A DNA stretch of 64,000 nt from Enterobacteriaceae endosymbiont of Donacia cincticornis. GTDB lineage: Bacteria > Pseudomonadota > Gammaproteobacteria > Enterobacterales > Enterobacteriaceae. The notes beneath the pieces were generated by a model. That model saw only the letters and a program-made list of their open reading frames with translations. It made no database searches and was not told the DNA's origin. Position 1 is the first letter of the stretch, and the number at the start of each line of letters is the position of its first letter. Of the stretch, positions 24,004 to 34,717 are shown one piece after another. The position numbers and the translations under genes were made by a program. The DNA is taken from positions 327,078-391,077 of the forward strand of contig NZ_CP046194.1 of assembly GCF_012568845.1 (NCBI RefSeq), read 5' to 3'.

Positions 24004-25167
24004 ATGAAAAAATTAATCTATTTAGATTATGCTTCTACAACTCCAGTTGATCAACAAGTTTTAAAAGAAATGAAAAATTTTTTTACTATAAAAGGAATAT
24101 TTGGTAATCCTTCTTCTTACTTACATTTATTTGGTATAAATGCAAAAAATACTGTTGAAAATGCTAGAATAAATATATCCAATATTATTGGTAGTAAAAA
24201 AGAAGAAATTATTTTTACATCTAGTGCAACAGAATCTATTAATTTAGCAATTAAAGGAATTGCATTTAACTATTTAAATTATAAAAATAAAAATATTATT
24301 ACAAGTATGATGGAACATAAAGCTGTATTAGAAACTTGTAATTTCGTAAAAAAATTAGGTATAAAAATTATATATATCAAAAATTCTCATATAGGAAAAA
24401 TTGATTTAAATATATTAGAAAAAAAAATTACAAATGAAACTATCTTAGTATCAATAATGCATATTAATAATGAAATTGGTACTATTAATGATATAAATCG
24501 TATTGGTTGTATTTGTAAAAAAAAAAATACATTTTTTCATGTTGATGCTACACAAAGTGTAGGTAAATATTCATTTAATTTAAAAAATATGAATATTGAT
24601 TTTTTATCATTTTCAGCTCATAAGTTTTATGGACCTAAAGGTATAGGTGTTTTATATATAAAAAATATCAAAAAAAAAACAAATTTTTTACCCTTATTAC
24701 ATGGTGGTGGGCAAGAAAATGGTTTAAGATCAGGAACTTTAGCTGTACATCAAATTGTTGGCATTTCTACAGCATTAAAAATTGCTAATTCTATAATAAA
24801 ACAAGAAAAAAAAAGAATATCATGTTTAAAAAAAAAATTATGGGATGGGATAAAAAATATTCCAGGTATATATTTAAACGGTAATTTTAAATATAGTTCT
24901 CCCTATATAATAAATATAGGTTTTAAAAATATTTTTAATAAAATACTTTTATCAGAAATGAAAAATATTGCAATATCTACTTCTTCTGCATGTAATTCAA
25001 ATAAATATTATTTATCTTATGTATTAAAATCTTTAGGATTAAATGATAAACTAATTCAAAGTTCTATTCGTATTTCTTTCGGTAAATTTACTACTGAAAA
25101 AGAAATAGATTATACAATTAAAAAATTAAATTTTATTATTAAAAAAATTAAAACAAAATATTTATAA
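24004..25167 (+). CDS. iscS: Cysteine desulfurase IscS, short C-terminus
   Basis: PLP enzyme that takes sulfur from cysteine as persulfide. The ATG at 24004 (MKKLIYLDYASTTPVD) matches the family; the frame is open 42 bases upstream without homology. It has 387 residues (404 in E. coli). The PLP lysine is Lys207 in SAHKFYGPKG, and the active cysteine is Cys330 in SSACNS. About 20 residues at the C-terminus, part of the IscU contact surface in E. coli, are missing. No isc genes are adjacent. SufS makes it redundant for clusters, so tRNA thiolation through TusBCD is its likely main job. Confidence 0.94.
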   Translation: MKKLIYLDYASTTPVDQQVLKEMKNFFTIKGIFGNPSSYLHLFGINAKNTVENARINISNIIGSKKEEIIFTSSATESINLAIKGIAFNYLNYKNKNIITSMMEHKAVLETCNFVKKLGIKIIYIKNSHIGKIDLNILEKKITNETILVSIMHINNEIGTINDINRIGCICKKKNTFFHVDATQSVGKYSFNLKNMNIDFLSFSAHKFYGPKGIGVLYIKNIKKKTNFLPLLHGGGQENGLRSGTLAVHQIVGISTALKIANSIIKQEKKRISCLKKKLWDGIKNIPGIYLNGNFKYSSPYIINIGFKNIFNKILLSEMKNIAISTSSACNSNKYYLSYVLKSLGLNDKLIQSSIRISFGKFTTEKEIDYTIKKLNFIIKKIKTKYL

Positions 25168-25205
25168 ACTTAAACTAAGATTATAATTTTTATATTTTAT
25201 ACATA

Positions 25206-26615
25206 TTAAATAATATGTACAGAAGTTGTATTTGTAGTTCCACTAGGTACTAAAGCACCAGAAACCATTACAATAACATCTCCTTTTGTTGCATATTTAC
25301 TAGATAATGCTACTTTTTTACCTATTATATAAAAATCATCTGTCGATGATATTTTATTGACTAATTTAGGTATTATTCCTTTACTTAAAATTAAATGTTT
25401 TACTGTTTTTTTATTAGTAGTTAAAGCTAAAATTATTGATTTAGGAAAATATTTTCTAATAGATTTAGCTGATTTCCCCAATTGAGTGGCTACAATTATT
25501 AAAGGAGCTTTTAGTTTTTCAGCTATTTCAACTGCACTACGACATACAGCATCAGTAATACTCATGTCATTATTATTATAATAATTAATTCTATTAGTCA
25601 TAGTAATATCTGTTCTTTCACAAATTATAGACATAATAGATACAGATTCTAATGGATATTGTCCCTTAGCACTTTCTCCAGATAACATTACAGCATCAGT
25701 TCCATCTAAAATAGCGTTAGCTACATCACCTGCTTCTGCTCTAGTTGGTCTAGGATTTTTAATCATGGAATCTAACATTTGTGTTGCTGTTATCACTACT
25801 TTTCCAAAAAAATTACATTTTTTTATAATCATTTTTTGAGCAAAAATAACATTTTCTACAGGAATTTCTACTCCTAAATCACCTCTTGCAACCATGATCC
25901 CATCAGATACAGTTAATATTTCATCAAAATTATTTAATCCTTCCTGATTTTCAATTTTAGCTATAATTTGAATATTACTACCATTATGTTTTTTTAAAAA
26001 TTTTCTTATTTCTAAAATATCTTGTTTTTTACGAATAAAAGAAGCCGCAATATAATCTATTTTATTTTTACATGCAAAAATTAAATCATGTTTATCTTTC
26101 TCAGATAGAGAAGGTAAATTAATAGATATACCAGGTAAATTAATACTTTTATTTTCTGATAATTTACCATCATTTAATATTTTACAAATAATATTATTAT
26201 TAATTATTTTTATTACTTCCATTGCAATTAAACCATCATCTATTAATATTTTATTTCCAATTTTTAAATCTTGAATTAGATATGGATATGTAATTGCCAC
26301 ACATTTATTATTACCAATAATTGTTTGATTAGTTGTTAATGTAAAAAATTTTCCAGATTGTAAATATACATCTTTACCTTTATATAATTTCATAGTACGT
26401 ATTTCTGGTCCTTTTGTATCTAATAAAATTGCAGCATAGATACCTGTTTCTTTAATTACATTTTGTAATGTAATTATTCTTTTTTTATGATCATTATGAT
26501 CACCATGTGAAAAATTTAATCTAGCAACATTCATTCCTAATTTTAAAAATTGAGATAGAATATATTTAGATTCTGAACTAGGTCCTATAGTACATACTAT
26601 TTTTGTTTTTTTCAT
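25206..26615 (-). CDS. pykF: Pyruvate kinase I
   Basis: Last step of glycolysis, making ATP and pyruvate. It has 469 residues and follows E. coli PykF (470) rather than PykA throughout, from [12 protein letters not shown] to [12 protein letters not shown]. Arg32 is in ARLNFSHG, the catalytic Lys in [11 protein letters not shown], and the effector domain is intact. It is downstream of sufE by 90 bp, matching E. coli after loss of ldtE and lpp. It is convergent with iscS. Confidence 0.97.
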   Translation of the reverse strand: MKKTKIVCTIGPSSESKYILSQFLKLGMNVARLNFSHGDHNDHKKRIITLQNVIKETGIYAAILLDTKGPEIRTMKLYKGKDVYLQSGKFFTLTTNQTIIGNNKCVAITYPYLIQDLKIGNKILIDDGLIAMEVIKIINNNIICKILNDGKLSENKSINLPGISINLPSLSEKDKHDLIFACKNKIDYIAASFIRKKQDILEIRKFLKKHNGSNIQIIAKIENQEGLNNFDEILTVSDGIMVARGDLGVEIPVENVIFAQKMIIKKCNFFGKVVITATQMLDSMIKNPRPTRAEAGDVANAILDGTDAVMLSGESAKGQYPLESVSIMSIICERTDITMTNRINYYNNNDMSITDAVCRSAVEIAEKLKAPLIIVATQLGKSAKSIRKYFPKSIILALTTNKKTVKHLILSKGIIPKLVNKISSTDDFYIIGKKVALSSKYATKGDVIVMVSGALVPSGTTNTTSVHII

Positions 26616-26705
26616 AAAATTTATCTTTCCTGAATATATTTAATTAAAATCATAAATTTAAATAAAATTTATTATATTATTATTTATTAAATAATCTTAT
26701 TTAAA

Positions 26706-27131
26706 TTATTTGCAAATTAATTTTTTTAATTTATTTCTAATAGTTTTTATAATAACATTTATACCTTCTAATCTAGAAGTTGTTAAATATTTATCAAAAG
26801 ATAAATTTTTAAAACAACCTTGAATATTAAAATTTATAATTTCATCATAATTTTTTTTATTATAGAAAATAAAAATCATTGTTAATAATCCTTTAATAAT
26901 TGAGGAATCACTATCACCTTGAAATTTTACATTATTATTTGAATCAATTTCTATTGAAACCCAAACTCTACTTTGGCATCCTGGTATAAAATTTTCTAAA
27001 GAATGTTTTTCTTTTGATAAAATAGGAATTTGATTGCCTAATTCTATTATATAAAGATATTTTTCTTCCCAATTACTACAATTTAAAAAATTATTTTTAA
27101 TTTCATTCTGACTAGGTAAATTATATAACAT
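26706..27131 (-). CDS. sufE: Cysteine desulfuration protein SufE
   Basis: Takes persulfide sulfur from SufS and hands it to SufBCD. It has 141 residues (138 in E. coli). The acceptor Cys52 is in PGCQSRVW. It ends the sufABCDSE operon, 6 bp after sufS. Confidence 0.95.
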   Translation of the reverse strand: MLYNLPSQNEIKNNFLNCSNWEEKYLYIIELGNQIPILSKEKHSLENFIPGCQSRVWVSIEIDSNNNVKFQGDSDSSIIKGLLTMIFIFYNKKNYDEIINFNIQGCFKNLSFDKYLTTSRLEGINVIIKTIRNKLKKLICK

Positions 27132-27137
27132 ATATTA

Positions 27138-28367
27138 TTATCTATTTAATAAATTTTTTATATATATTAATCTATCTATAAAATAATCAATATCATTTTT
27201 ATTATTATAAATAGAAAAAGAAATTCTACACATAGATTTTACTTTATAAAATTTCATAACAGGAATAGAACAGTGATGACCAGTACGTATAGCGATACCA
27301 TATTGATCTAAAAAACTACCTATATCATAGGAATGATAATTAGCTAGATTAAATGAAATTATACCAATTCTATTAAGAGAATATTTTTGTCCAAAAATTT
27401 TAATATTAGGAATAGAATGAAATTTTTTAAAAGTATATTTTGTTAAATATTGATTATGTTTAATAATATCATCTATATTAAATGACATAAACCATGATAA
27501 AGCAGCACCTAATCCTATAATACCAGATATATTAGGAGAACCTGCTTCAAATTTCCAAGGTATTCTTTCCCAAACAGGATTATTTTGATGTAAATCTATG
27601 ATCATCCCTCCTCCCCCTTGCCATGGTGGCATAGATCCTAATATTTTTTTGATACCATATAATATACCTATACCAGTAGGCCCAAAAATTTTATGTCCTG
27701 AAAATACAAAAAAATCACAATCTAATTTTTGAACATCAATTTTCTGAATTGAAATTGATTGAGCACCATCAATTAAAGTAATAATATTTTTTTTTTTAGC
27801 TATTTTTATTACAGTTCTAATCGGATTAATAGTTCCTAAAATATTAGAAATATGTGTAATTGATATTAAACAAGTATTTTTATCAATTAATTCATTAATT
27901 TTATATAATTTTAAATTTCCATTTTTATCTAATGGTATAACACGAATATTAAATCCTATTTTTTTAGATAATATTATCCATGGAATAATATTAGAATGAT
28001 GTTCCATTTCAGATATAATAATATTATTATATGATGAAATATTTTTTATTCCCCAAGTATTAGCAATTAAATTAATACTTTCAGTAGTACTTTTAGTAAA
28101 AATTATTTCTTCTGCATATTTTGCATTAATAAAACAAGCTATTTGAGCACGTATTTGTTCCATTTTTTTTGTTGCATTTACACTTAAACTATAAATACCT
28201 CTATTTACTGAAGAATATTCATTCTCATAAAAATTATTTAATGAAGAAATTACTTTTTGAGGTTTATGTACAGTAGCTGCATTATCTAAATAAATAAGTT
28301 TATTGCCATTAATTTTTTTTGAAAAAATAGGAAATTGTTTCCTGATATTTTTTATATTAAAATTCAT
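27138..28367 (-). CDS. sufS: Cysteine desulfurase SufS
   Basis: Group II cysteine desulfurase that supplies sulfur for Fe-S cluster assembly with SufE. It has 409 residues (406 in E. coli). The PLP lysine is Lys226 in FSGHKIFGPTG, and the catalytic cysteine is Cys366 in RTGHHCSIP. Its first 11 bases overlap the end of sufD (ATGAATTTTAA), so translation is probably coupled. Confidence 0.97.
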   Translation of the reverse strand: MNFNIKNIRKQFPIFSKKINGNKLIYLDNAATVHKPQKVISSLNNFYENEYSSVNRGIYSLSVNATKKMEQIRAQIACFINAKYAEEIIFTKSTTESINLIANTWGIKNISSYNNIIISEMEHHSNIIPWIILSKKIGFNIRVIPLDKNGNLKLYKINELIDKNTCLISITHISNILGTINPIRTVIKIAKKKNIITLIDGAQSISIQKIDVQKLDCDFFVFSGHKIFGPTGIGILYGIKKILGSMPPWQGGGGMIIDLHQNNPVWERIPWKFEAGSPNISGIIGLGAALSWFMSFNIDDIIKHNQYLTKYTFKKFHSIPNIKIFGQKYSLNRIGIISFNLANYHSYDIGSFLDQYGIAIRTGHHCSIPVMKFYKVKSMCRISFSIYNNKNDIDYFIDRLIYIKNLLNR

Positions 28368-29640
28368 TTATAAAATTCTCTACTGATAAATAAAACGATA
28401 TTTTTTTTAAAATTTCATTTTTAATAATATTATTACTAATTTCATTTAAAGAATCTAATATAAAAGACATAAGTAAAAGACTATATGCTTTTTTAAAACT
28501 TATACCTCTAGTTTTTAAAAAAAAAATTTGATTATAATCTATTCTACCTGTAAACACACTATGTGTACATTTTACATTATCATTTAAAATATCTAGATTA
28601 GGTTGGATATTTACCCTAGATAGTTTATTTAAAAGTAAACTACTATAATTTAATTGTCCATTAGTTTTCATAGCATATTTATTAATTTTTAATAATCCTA
28701 TTAAATTTATTATTGACTGATCTAAGGTAATTGTTTTATGTAATTGTACACTACAAGAATTTTTTTTATTATGCTCTAAATAATTATTTACATTTATTAT
28801 GTTAGAATTTTTAGAAAATAATAAACTATTATATATTAATTTTGTTTTTTCTCCTAAAAAACAAAAATTATTATTTTGATTAATATATTGATTTGACATC
28901 AATATATCTTCTTTTTTATAAAGAACATTATCATATAAAATAAATTCATTACTAATAGAACAAAAATTATTATTATTATTATTATTATAATTAGTTATAA
29001 AAGTATAATGTTCTAATTTAGAATTATTATCTATAATAAAAGTATTATAAATATTATTAATATATGACTTATCTGTATTTATATGATGTTCTATTATAGT
29101 AGAAAAAGTATTTTTTATGTAAATAAAATTTCTATAATTAAATATAGCAATTTCATTTTTTTTATTTTTATCATTAAAATATACAATATATAATGGTTTT
29201 TTAAACTTAATCTTTTTTATATTATTAATATTAATTATTACATTTTCTTTAGTAAAAGATTCAGATAAATAATGATAAATATCTTTTTTAAAAAAATTAC
29301 TATAATGAATATCATTATATAAGTTAATATGAATGTTATAATATTTATTATTTATATTACTAAGATTTTTGTCAATTTTACCATTAATAAAAAATAATAT
29401 AATTGCATCTATTGGAAATAATGATTTAAATAATTTATTATTATTAATAGGTAATGATTTTGAATTAATTAATAAATTATTATTTAAATATTTAAATAAT
29501 AATTTTTGATTATCACGTAATAATTCTTTTTTTAAAAAATTTTTTAATTTATATAAATCATTTTTTGTTTTTTTATAATAAAAATATTTTTTATTCAATT
29601 TATAAAGATTTTTTAATTTATTATAAATATTATTTTTCAT
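28357..29640 (-). CDS. sufD: Fe-S assembly scaffold protein SufD
   Basis: Partner of SufB in the SufBC2D scaffold. I take the ATG at 29638-29640, giving 427 residues (423 in E. coli), because it overlaps the sufC stop by 11 bases in the same way sufS overlaps sufD; an in-frame ATG 18 bases upstream is possible. The N-terminal two thirds are very divergent and rich in Asn, Lys and Ile. The C-terminal core is conserved, with the key His in VKCTHSVFTGRID and QIFFLKTRGI. Seven consecutive Asn residues come from an ATT repeat. Confidence 0.92.
   Translation of the reverse strand: MKNNIYNKLKNLYKLNKKYFYYKKTKNDLYKLKNFLKKELLRDNQKLLFKYLNNNLLINSKSLPINNNKLFKSLFPIDAIILFFINGKIDKNLSNINNKYYNIHINLYNDIHYSNFFKKDIYHYLSESFTKENVIININNIKKIKFKKPLYIVYFNDKNKKNEIAIFNYRNFIYIKNTFSTIIEHHINTDKSYINNIYNTFIIDNNSKLEHYTFITNYNNNNNNNFCSISNEFILYDNVLYKKEDILMSNQYINQNNNFCFLGEKTKLIYNSLLFSKNSNIINVNNYLEHNKKNSCSVQLHKTITLDQSIINLIGLLKINKYAMKTNGQLNYSSLLLNKLSRVNIQPNLDILNDNVKCTHSVFTGRIDYNQIFFLKTRGISFKKAYSLLLMSFILDSLNEISNNIIKNEILKKISFYLSVENFINEF
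28966..28988. repeat. ATT trinucleotide repeat inside sufD
   Basis: About 7.7 copies of ATT on the plus strand (AAT on the coding strand) encode the seven-Asn run in SufD. Being a multiple of three, length change by slippage would keep the frame. Confidence 0.85.
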
Positions 29641-30373
29641 TAATATACCCATATCCATATTTATCTAAATCAGAAAGAATACTCATATTTCCTGACCTTA
29701 TAATATTTTTATTATATAATATATGGATATAATCAGGATTAACATAATCAAGAATACGACGATAATGTGTAATAATTAAAAATGATCTGTTTTTATTTTT
29801 CATTAAATTAATTATTTTAGATGCTAATTTTAGAGCATCTATATCTAATCCAGAATCAATTTCGTCTAAAATACAGAGATTTGGTTCTAATACAAACATT
29901 TGTAATATATCATTAATTTTTTTTTCTCCTCCAGAAAATCCGACGTTTACAAAACGTTGTAAAAAATCTTTTGTTTTACCTAAAATTTTTATTTTTTCAT
30001 CTATTATTTTATGATAAGATGATCTATCTAATGTTTTATTATCTCTATATTTTTTTATTGCTTTTAGAGAATTATATAAAAATATATTATTGGTAACTCC
30101 TGGTATTTCAATAGGATACTGAAAAGAAACAAAAATACCTTCCCTAGCTCTAATTTCTGGCTCTAAATGTAATAATTTTTTTTTTTTAAATAATATTTCT
30201 CCTTTAGTAATAAGGTATTCTTTTTTACCAGATATTACATATGATAACGTACTTTTACCAGAACCATTAGGTCCCATAATGGCATGAATTTCTCCTGGAT
30301 TTATAGATAAATTAAATTTATTTAAAATAATTTTATTATTTATATTAACACATAAATTTTTAATATTTAACAT
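29630..30373 (-). CDS. sufC: Fe-S assembly ATPase SufC
   Basis: ABC-type ATPase that drives conformational change in SufBC2D. It has 247 residues (248 in E. coli). Walker A GPNGSGKST is at 34-42, the signature FSGGEKK, and Walker B CILDEIDSGLD. It lies between sufB (34 bp upstream) and sufD (11-bp overlap). Confidence 0.97.
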   Translation of the reverse strand: MLNIKNLCVNINNKIILNKFNLSINPGEIHAIMGPNGSGKSTLSYVISGKKEYLITKGEILFKKKKLLHLEPEIRAREGIFVSFQYPIEIPGVTNNIFLYNSLKAIKKYRDNKTLDRSSYHKIIDEKIKILGKTKDFLQRFVNVGFSGGEKKINDILQMFVLEPNLCILDEIDSGLDIDALKLASKIINLMKNKNRSFLIITHYRRILDYVNPDYIHILYNKNIIRSGNMSILSDLDKYGYGYINEK

Positions 30374-30407
30374 AGTTTTTTAAATTATTATTACTAAATA
30401 TCTTATT

Positions 30408-31844
30408 TTATCCTATACTATCATCTAAATGAATAGATAATAATTTTTGTGCTTCAACTGCAAATTCTAAAGGAAATTTTATAAAAATATCTCTACAAAA
30501 ACCATTAATAATAAGAGATATAGCATCTTCTTTATTTAATCCTCTTTGTAAACAAAAAAAAATTTGATTTTCTTCTATTTTAGAAGTAGAAGCTTCATGT
30601 TCAACTTGTGCAGTATTATTTAATATTTTTAAATTAGGATATGTATGTGTACTACACTTAGATCCGATTAAAATTGAATCACATTGAGTAAAATTACGAG
30701 AATTTTCAGCATCTTTATCAATATAAACTAACCCACGATAAGTATTTTTACTTTTTTCTGTAGAAATACTTTTAGAAATGATTGTCGACTTTGTATGTTT
30801 ACCTATATGTATCATTTTAGTACCAGTATCAGCTTGTTGATTACCATTAGTTAATGAAACAGAAAAAAATTCTCCTACTGAATTTTTTCCTTTTAAAATA
30901 ACACTCGGATATTTCCAAGTAATAGCTGCACCAGTTTCTGATTGTGTCCAAGACATTTTACTATTTTCTCCATAACATATCGCTCTTTTAGTTACAAAAT
31001 TTAGAATACCTCCTTTATTATTTTCATTACCCGAAAACCAATTTTGTACGGTTGAATAATTTACTTGTGCATTTTTATATAGGATTACTTCAACTACAGC
31101 AGCATGTAATTGAGAATTATTTCTAATCGGTGCAGAGCAACCTTCTATATAATTTACATAACTATTTTCATCTGCTACTAAAATAGTACGTTCAAATTGA
31201 CCAATATTTTTTTGATTAATTCTAAAATAAGTAGATAAATCTATAGGACATTTTGTATTTTTTGGAATATAAATAAATGTACCATCTGAAATAACAGCTG
31301 CATTTAATGATGCAAAAAAATTATCGTCGGCAGGTACTACAAACCCTAAGTATTTTTGAACTAATTTAGGATAATGTTTAATAGCATAATTTAATGAACA
31401 AAAAATTATTCCTTTATTTAAAAGTTGTTTCTGGTTAGTTGTAATAACTGAAACAGAATCAAAAATAGCATCAATTGCTATATTTGAATTATTTTTAATA
31501 GGTAATTTTAATTTATGAAAAGTATTTTTAATTTCAGATGTAAAATATTTATTTTTAATATTATTATTTAGTATATTATATGAAGGAGCTGAATAATAAA
31601 TATATTTTTGATAATTTAATTTTTTAAAATGTCCATTTAACCAATGAGGTTCTGTTTTTTTTAGCCAAGAATTATATCCTTTTAATCTAAATTGTAACAT
31701 CCATGGTGGTTCATTACGAATTTTAGAAATTTTATATATAATATCCATATTAATACCTGGAATAAATTTTTTATTTTTTAATTTGGTAAAAAATCCTTCT
31801 TTATATAAATTTTTTTTTTTAAAATATTTAGAATTAATATTCAT
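30408..31844 (-). CDS. sufB: Fe-S assembly scaffold protein SufB
   Basis: Main scaffold on which the nascent Fe-S cluster forms. I choose the ATG at 31842-31844 (MNINSKYFKKKNLYKEGFF), 478 residues (495 in E. coli). The longer frame to 31892 would need a GTG start inside sufA. The block RNEPPWMLQFRLKGY, the cysteine in FTQCDSILIGSKCSTH and the QVEHEAS glutamate/histidine pair are present. No strong ribosome site is visible. It starts 16 bp after sufA. Confidence 0.96.
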   Translation of the reverse strand: MNINSKYFKKKNLYKEGFFTKLKNKKFIPGINMDIIYKISKIRNEPPWMLQFRLKGYNSWLKKTEPHWLNGHFKKLNYQKYIYYSAPSYNILNNNIKNKYFTSEIKNTFHKLKLPIKNNSNIAIDAIFDSVSVITTNQKQLLNKGIIFCSLNYAIKHYPKLVQKYLGFVVPADDNFFASLNAAVISDGTFIYIPKNTKCPIDLSTYFRINQKNIGQFERTILVADENSYVNYIEGCSAPIRNNSQLHAAVVEVILYKNAQVNYSTVQNWFSGNENNKGGILNFVTKRAICYGENSKMSWTQSETGAAITWKYPSVILKGKNSVGEFFSVSLTNGNQQADTGTKMIHIGKHTKSTIISKSISTEKSKNTYRGLVYIDKDAENSRNFTQCDSILIGSKCSTHTYPNLKILNNTAQVEHEASTSKIEENQIFFCLQRGLNKEDAISLIINGFCRDIFIKFPLEFAVEAQKLLSIHLDDSIG

Positions 31845-31860
31845 TTTATTTATTCTTTTT

Positions 31861-32235
31861 TTATTTAAAAGTAAAACTTTTTTTACATCCACAAAATTGT
31901 TTAATTTTATTATTGTAAAATTGAAAAGATTGATAAAAATTATCTTTTATAAAATCAATAATAGTACCATCTATAAAAATAAGATCTTCATTATTAACAG
32001 ATATACATATTTTATTTTTTTGAAAAATAATTTCATTATTTAATAATTTATCTAATAATAAAATGTTATATTTTAATCCAAAACAACCAGATTTTTTTAA
32101 AAATAATTTTATTCCTTTACTATTATTTTTTTTAATTATTTTATTTATTTGTAATGATGCTGTTTGTGTTATATATAAACCTTTATAATTATTTTTTGCA
32201 CATATTAAATGTATTAAATCTTTTTTTTTTTTCAT
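31861..32235 (-). CDS. sufA: Fe-S carrier protein SufA
   Basis: A-type carrier that receives clusters from SufBCD and delivers them to apoproteins. It has 124 residues (122 in E. coli). All three cluster cysteines are kept: Cys51 in SGCFGLKY, and Cys115 and Cys117 in CGCKKSF. It is the first gene of the suf operon; AGG lies upstream of the ATG. The 160 bp between it and murJ should carry the suf promoter, but I could not recognise IscR, OxyR or Fur sites in this AT background. Confidence 0.95.
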   Translation of the reverse strand: MKKKKDLIHLICAKNNYKGLYITQTASLQINKIIKKNNSKGIKLFLKKSGCFGLKYNILLLDKLLNNEIIFQKNKICISVNNEDLIFIDGTIIDFIKDNFYQSFQFYNNKIKQFCGCKKSFTFK

Positions 32236-32396
32236 ACAAAAAACCTATAAATATTATTTATTTATTTTAATTTTAAAAATTAAAAATAAAGAATTTTTTC
32301 TTTTAAAAAAAAGAATAATATAATTACTTAAATTAATATAAAAAATATATATCAATATAGTATTTAAATTATTATTTATAGTCTATAAAAATATAA

Positions 32397-33944
32397 TTAT
32401 TTAATTATATTTTTTAAAGAAAAATCTTTAACACGGAAACCTAATAAAAATAATATTAAAATATATAAAATAAAAATTAGAAAACAAATACTTAATAAAC
32501 AAAAAATACGTATTTTAAATGAAGATAAAATTAACCACTTTTCAGGTAATTTATTAACAATTAATAATAAGATAATACTTAAAATTACTGTAACTATCAG
32601 AATACGTAATAAAAAATATAACCAACCCTTTTCTGGTTTATATAAATTTCTTTTAATTAATGTATTATACAATAAAATTACATTTAAAAAAGCAGCTATA
32701 TCTATTGATATAGGAAATCCTATATGATGTAAAAAAAAGATAAATATAGGACTTATAAACTGAGTAATAATTAAAACAAATATGTTAATTTGGACAGGTG
32801 TTTTTACATCTTGTCTTGCAAAAAATCCTATTGCTAAAACTTTAGAAATAATTAGGAATAATATTCCTACAGAATATATAATAATATTCATTTGAGTCAT
32901 TAAAACATCAAAATAAGTAAATGCTCCATATTGAAAGAATGAAATTAATAATAATTTTGATAAAAATCCTAAAATTAATGAACTAGGTACTATTAATAAA
33001 AAACATAAACGTAAACCTATATCCATTAATTGGTTATATTCATGTTCTTTATTTTGATTATAAGCATCAGTTAAAGCAGGTAATAATACTATTGTTAATG
33101 CTATTCCAAACATACCGACAGGTAATTCCATAAGACGATCAGAATAATAAATCCAAGTAATTGATCCTGTAATTAAAAAAGAAGAAAAAGCAGAATTAAT
33201 TAATAAAGATATCTGTGTTATTGTGACACCAATAATTGCAGTGCACATTTTTTTTAAAACTCTTATTACTCCTTTATCAAAATTTTTAAAACTTGGTAAA
33301 ATTAACATATTTATTTTTTTTAAATAAATTAATTGATAAAAAATTTGTGATAATCCACCAATTAATACAGCCCAAGCTAAAATTAATATTGATGGTTCTA
33401 AAAGATTAGGAAATATAATAATTAATAATATCATACTTACATTTAATAAAATCGGTGTTACAGCTGGTACAAAAAAATTTTTCCAAATATTTAAAATAGA
33501 GCTTGCTAATGATGATAATGATACTAATAAAATATATGGAAAAGTCATTTTTAAAATTTTTGATGTAAGTTTTAATTTAAAATCTGTATTTATAAAACCT
33601 GGTGCGATAATAGAAATAATAAAAGAAGAAAATATTATACCTAATGTTAATATTATAGAAAGTATAATAATTAATATACCTAATGTAGAAGCAATAAAAT
33701 TTTTTGTTTCTTTATTACTTTTTTTATTTTTATATTCGGCTAATATAGGAGTAAAAGCTTGAGAAAAAGCTCCTTCTGCAAATATACGTCTTAATAAATT
33801 AGGTAATTTAAATGCTATAAAAAAAGAATCACTATAAATACCAGCACCAAAAACTTTTGCGATGAGACTATCTCTTATAAAGCCTAATAATCGAGAAAAT
33901 AATGTGATTATACTAACTGTCGTTAATGATTTTAATAAATTCAT
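32397..33944 (-). CDS. murJ: Lipid II flippase MurJ
   Basis: Inner membrane protein of the MOP superfamily that flips lipid II for peptidoglycan synthesis. It has 515 residues (511 in E. coli). The N-terminus SRLLGFIRDSLIAKVFGAG and the stretch RIFAEGAFSQAFTPILAEYK are the family's signature regions with the essential arginines and acidic residues. About 14 hydrophobic segments are visible. It is transcribed toward sufA and is divergent from ribA. Confidence 0.96.
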   Translation of the reverse strand: MNLLKSLTTVSIITLFSRLLGFIRDSLIAKVFGAGIYSDSFFIAFKLPNLLRRIFAEGAFSQAFTPILAEYKNKKSNKETKNFIASTLGILIIILSIILTLGIIFSSFIISIIAPGFINTDFKLKLTSKILKMTFPYILLVSLSSLASSILNIWKNFFVPAVTPILLNVSMILLIIIFPNLLEPSILILAWAVLIGGLSQIFYQLIYLKKINMLILPSFKNFDKGVIRVLKKMCTAIIGVTITQISLLINSAFSSFLITGSITWIYYSDRLMELPVGMFGIALTIVLLPALTDAYNQNKEHEYNQLMDIGLRLCFLLIVPSSLILGFLSKLLLISFFQYGAFTYFDVLMTQMNIIIYSVGILFLIISKVLAIGFFARQDVKTPVQINIFVLIITQFISPIFIFFLHHIGFPISIDIAAFLNVILLYNTLIKRNLYKPEKGWLYFLLRILIVTVILSIILLLIVNKLPEKWLILSSFKIRIFCLLSICFLIFILYILILFLLGFRVKDFSLKNIIK

Positions 33945-34117
33945 ATAATTCCTAAAAATAATAGTTTATTATATAGATAAATTATTTTAATAAAAAATTC
34001 AATATAATAAATTATTTTCTTTTAGAAAAAAAGATTTAATATTATTTTTTATTAAAAAATTTAAATAGATATTTATTTTTTATAAAATTTAATTTTTAAA
34101 AAAAAAGGAAAATATTT

Positions 34118-34711
34118 ATGAATATAAAAGAAATATCTAGAGCAAAATTACCTACAAAATGGGGTAAATTTATTATTATAGGTTTTAAAGAAAAAAATAC
34201 AGGTAATAATCATATTGCTTTAGTAAAAGGTTTAAAAAATATAAATAAAAATTCAATTATTTTAACAAGAATACATTCAGAATGTTTAACTGGAGATGTA
34301 TTTTACAGTTTACGCTGTGATTGTGGTTTACAATTAAAATTATCTTTGGATAGAATTGCTAAAGAAACATGTGGAATATTAATCTATCATAGACAAGAAG
34401 GAAGAAATATTGGAATTTTAAATAAAATTAAAGCTTATAATTTACAAGATAAAGGATTAGATACTGTAGAAGCTAATTATAAATTAGGATTTCGGGCAGA
34501 TGAGAGAGATTTTTTTTCTTGTATTAATATATTAAAAATTTTAGGTATTAAAAATATTAAACTATTAACAAATAATCCATACAAAATTAGAATTTTAAAA
34601 AAATATGGAATAAATATTATAGATAGAATACCATTAATTATAAATTATAATATTTATAATTTTAAATATTTAAATACTAAATATTTAAAATTAAAACATT
34701 TATTATTTTAA
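34118..34711 (+). CDS. ribA: GTP cyclohydrolase II
   Basis: First committed step of riboflavin synthesis from GTP. It has 197 residues, close to the 196 in E. coli. Zinc cysteines Cys56, Cys67 and Cys69 are in SECLTGD and [17 protein letters not shown] holds the catalytic region, and DERDF and LLTNNP are conserved. AAAGGAAA precedes the ATG. It is convergent with sbcB, 6 bp apart. Confidence 0.97.
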   Translation: MNIKEISRAKLPTKWGKFIIIGFKEKNTGNNHIALVKGLKNINKNSIILTRIHSECLTGDVFYSLRCDCGLQLKLSLDRIAKETCGILIYHRQEGRNIGILNKIKAYNLQDKGLDTVEANYKLGFRADERDFFSCINILKILGIKNIKLLTNNPYKIRILKKYGINIIDRIPLIINYNIYNFKYLNTKYLKLKHLLF

Positions 34712-34717
34712 TAATAT

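Noticed and set aside
31783..32043. Open frame of 86 codons on the plus strand
   Set aside because: Antisense to sufB and sufA, low complexity and unlike any family I know.
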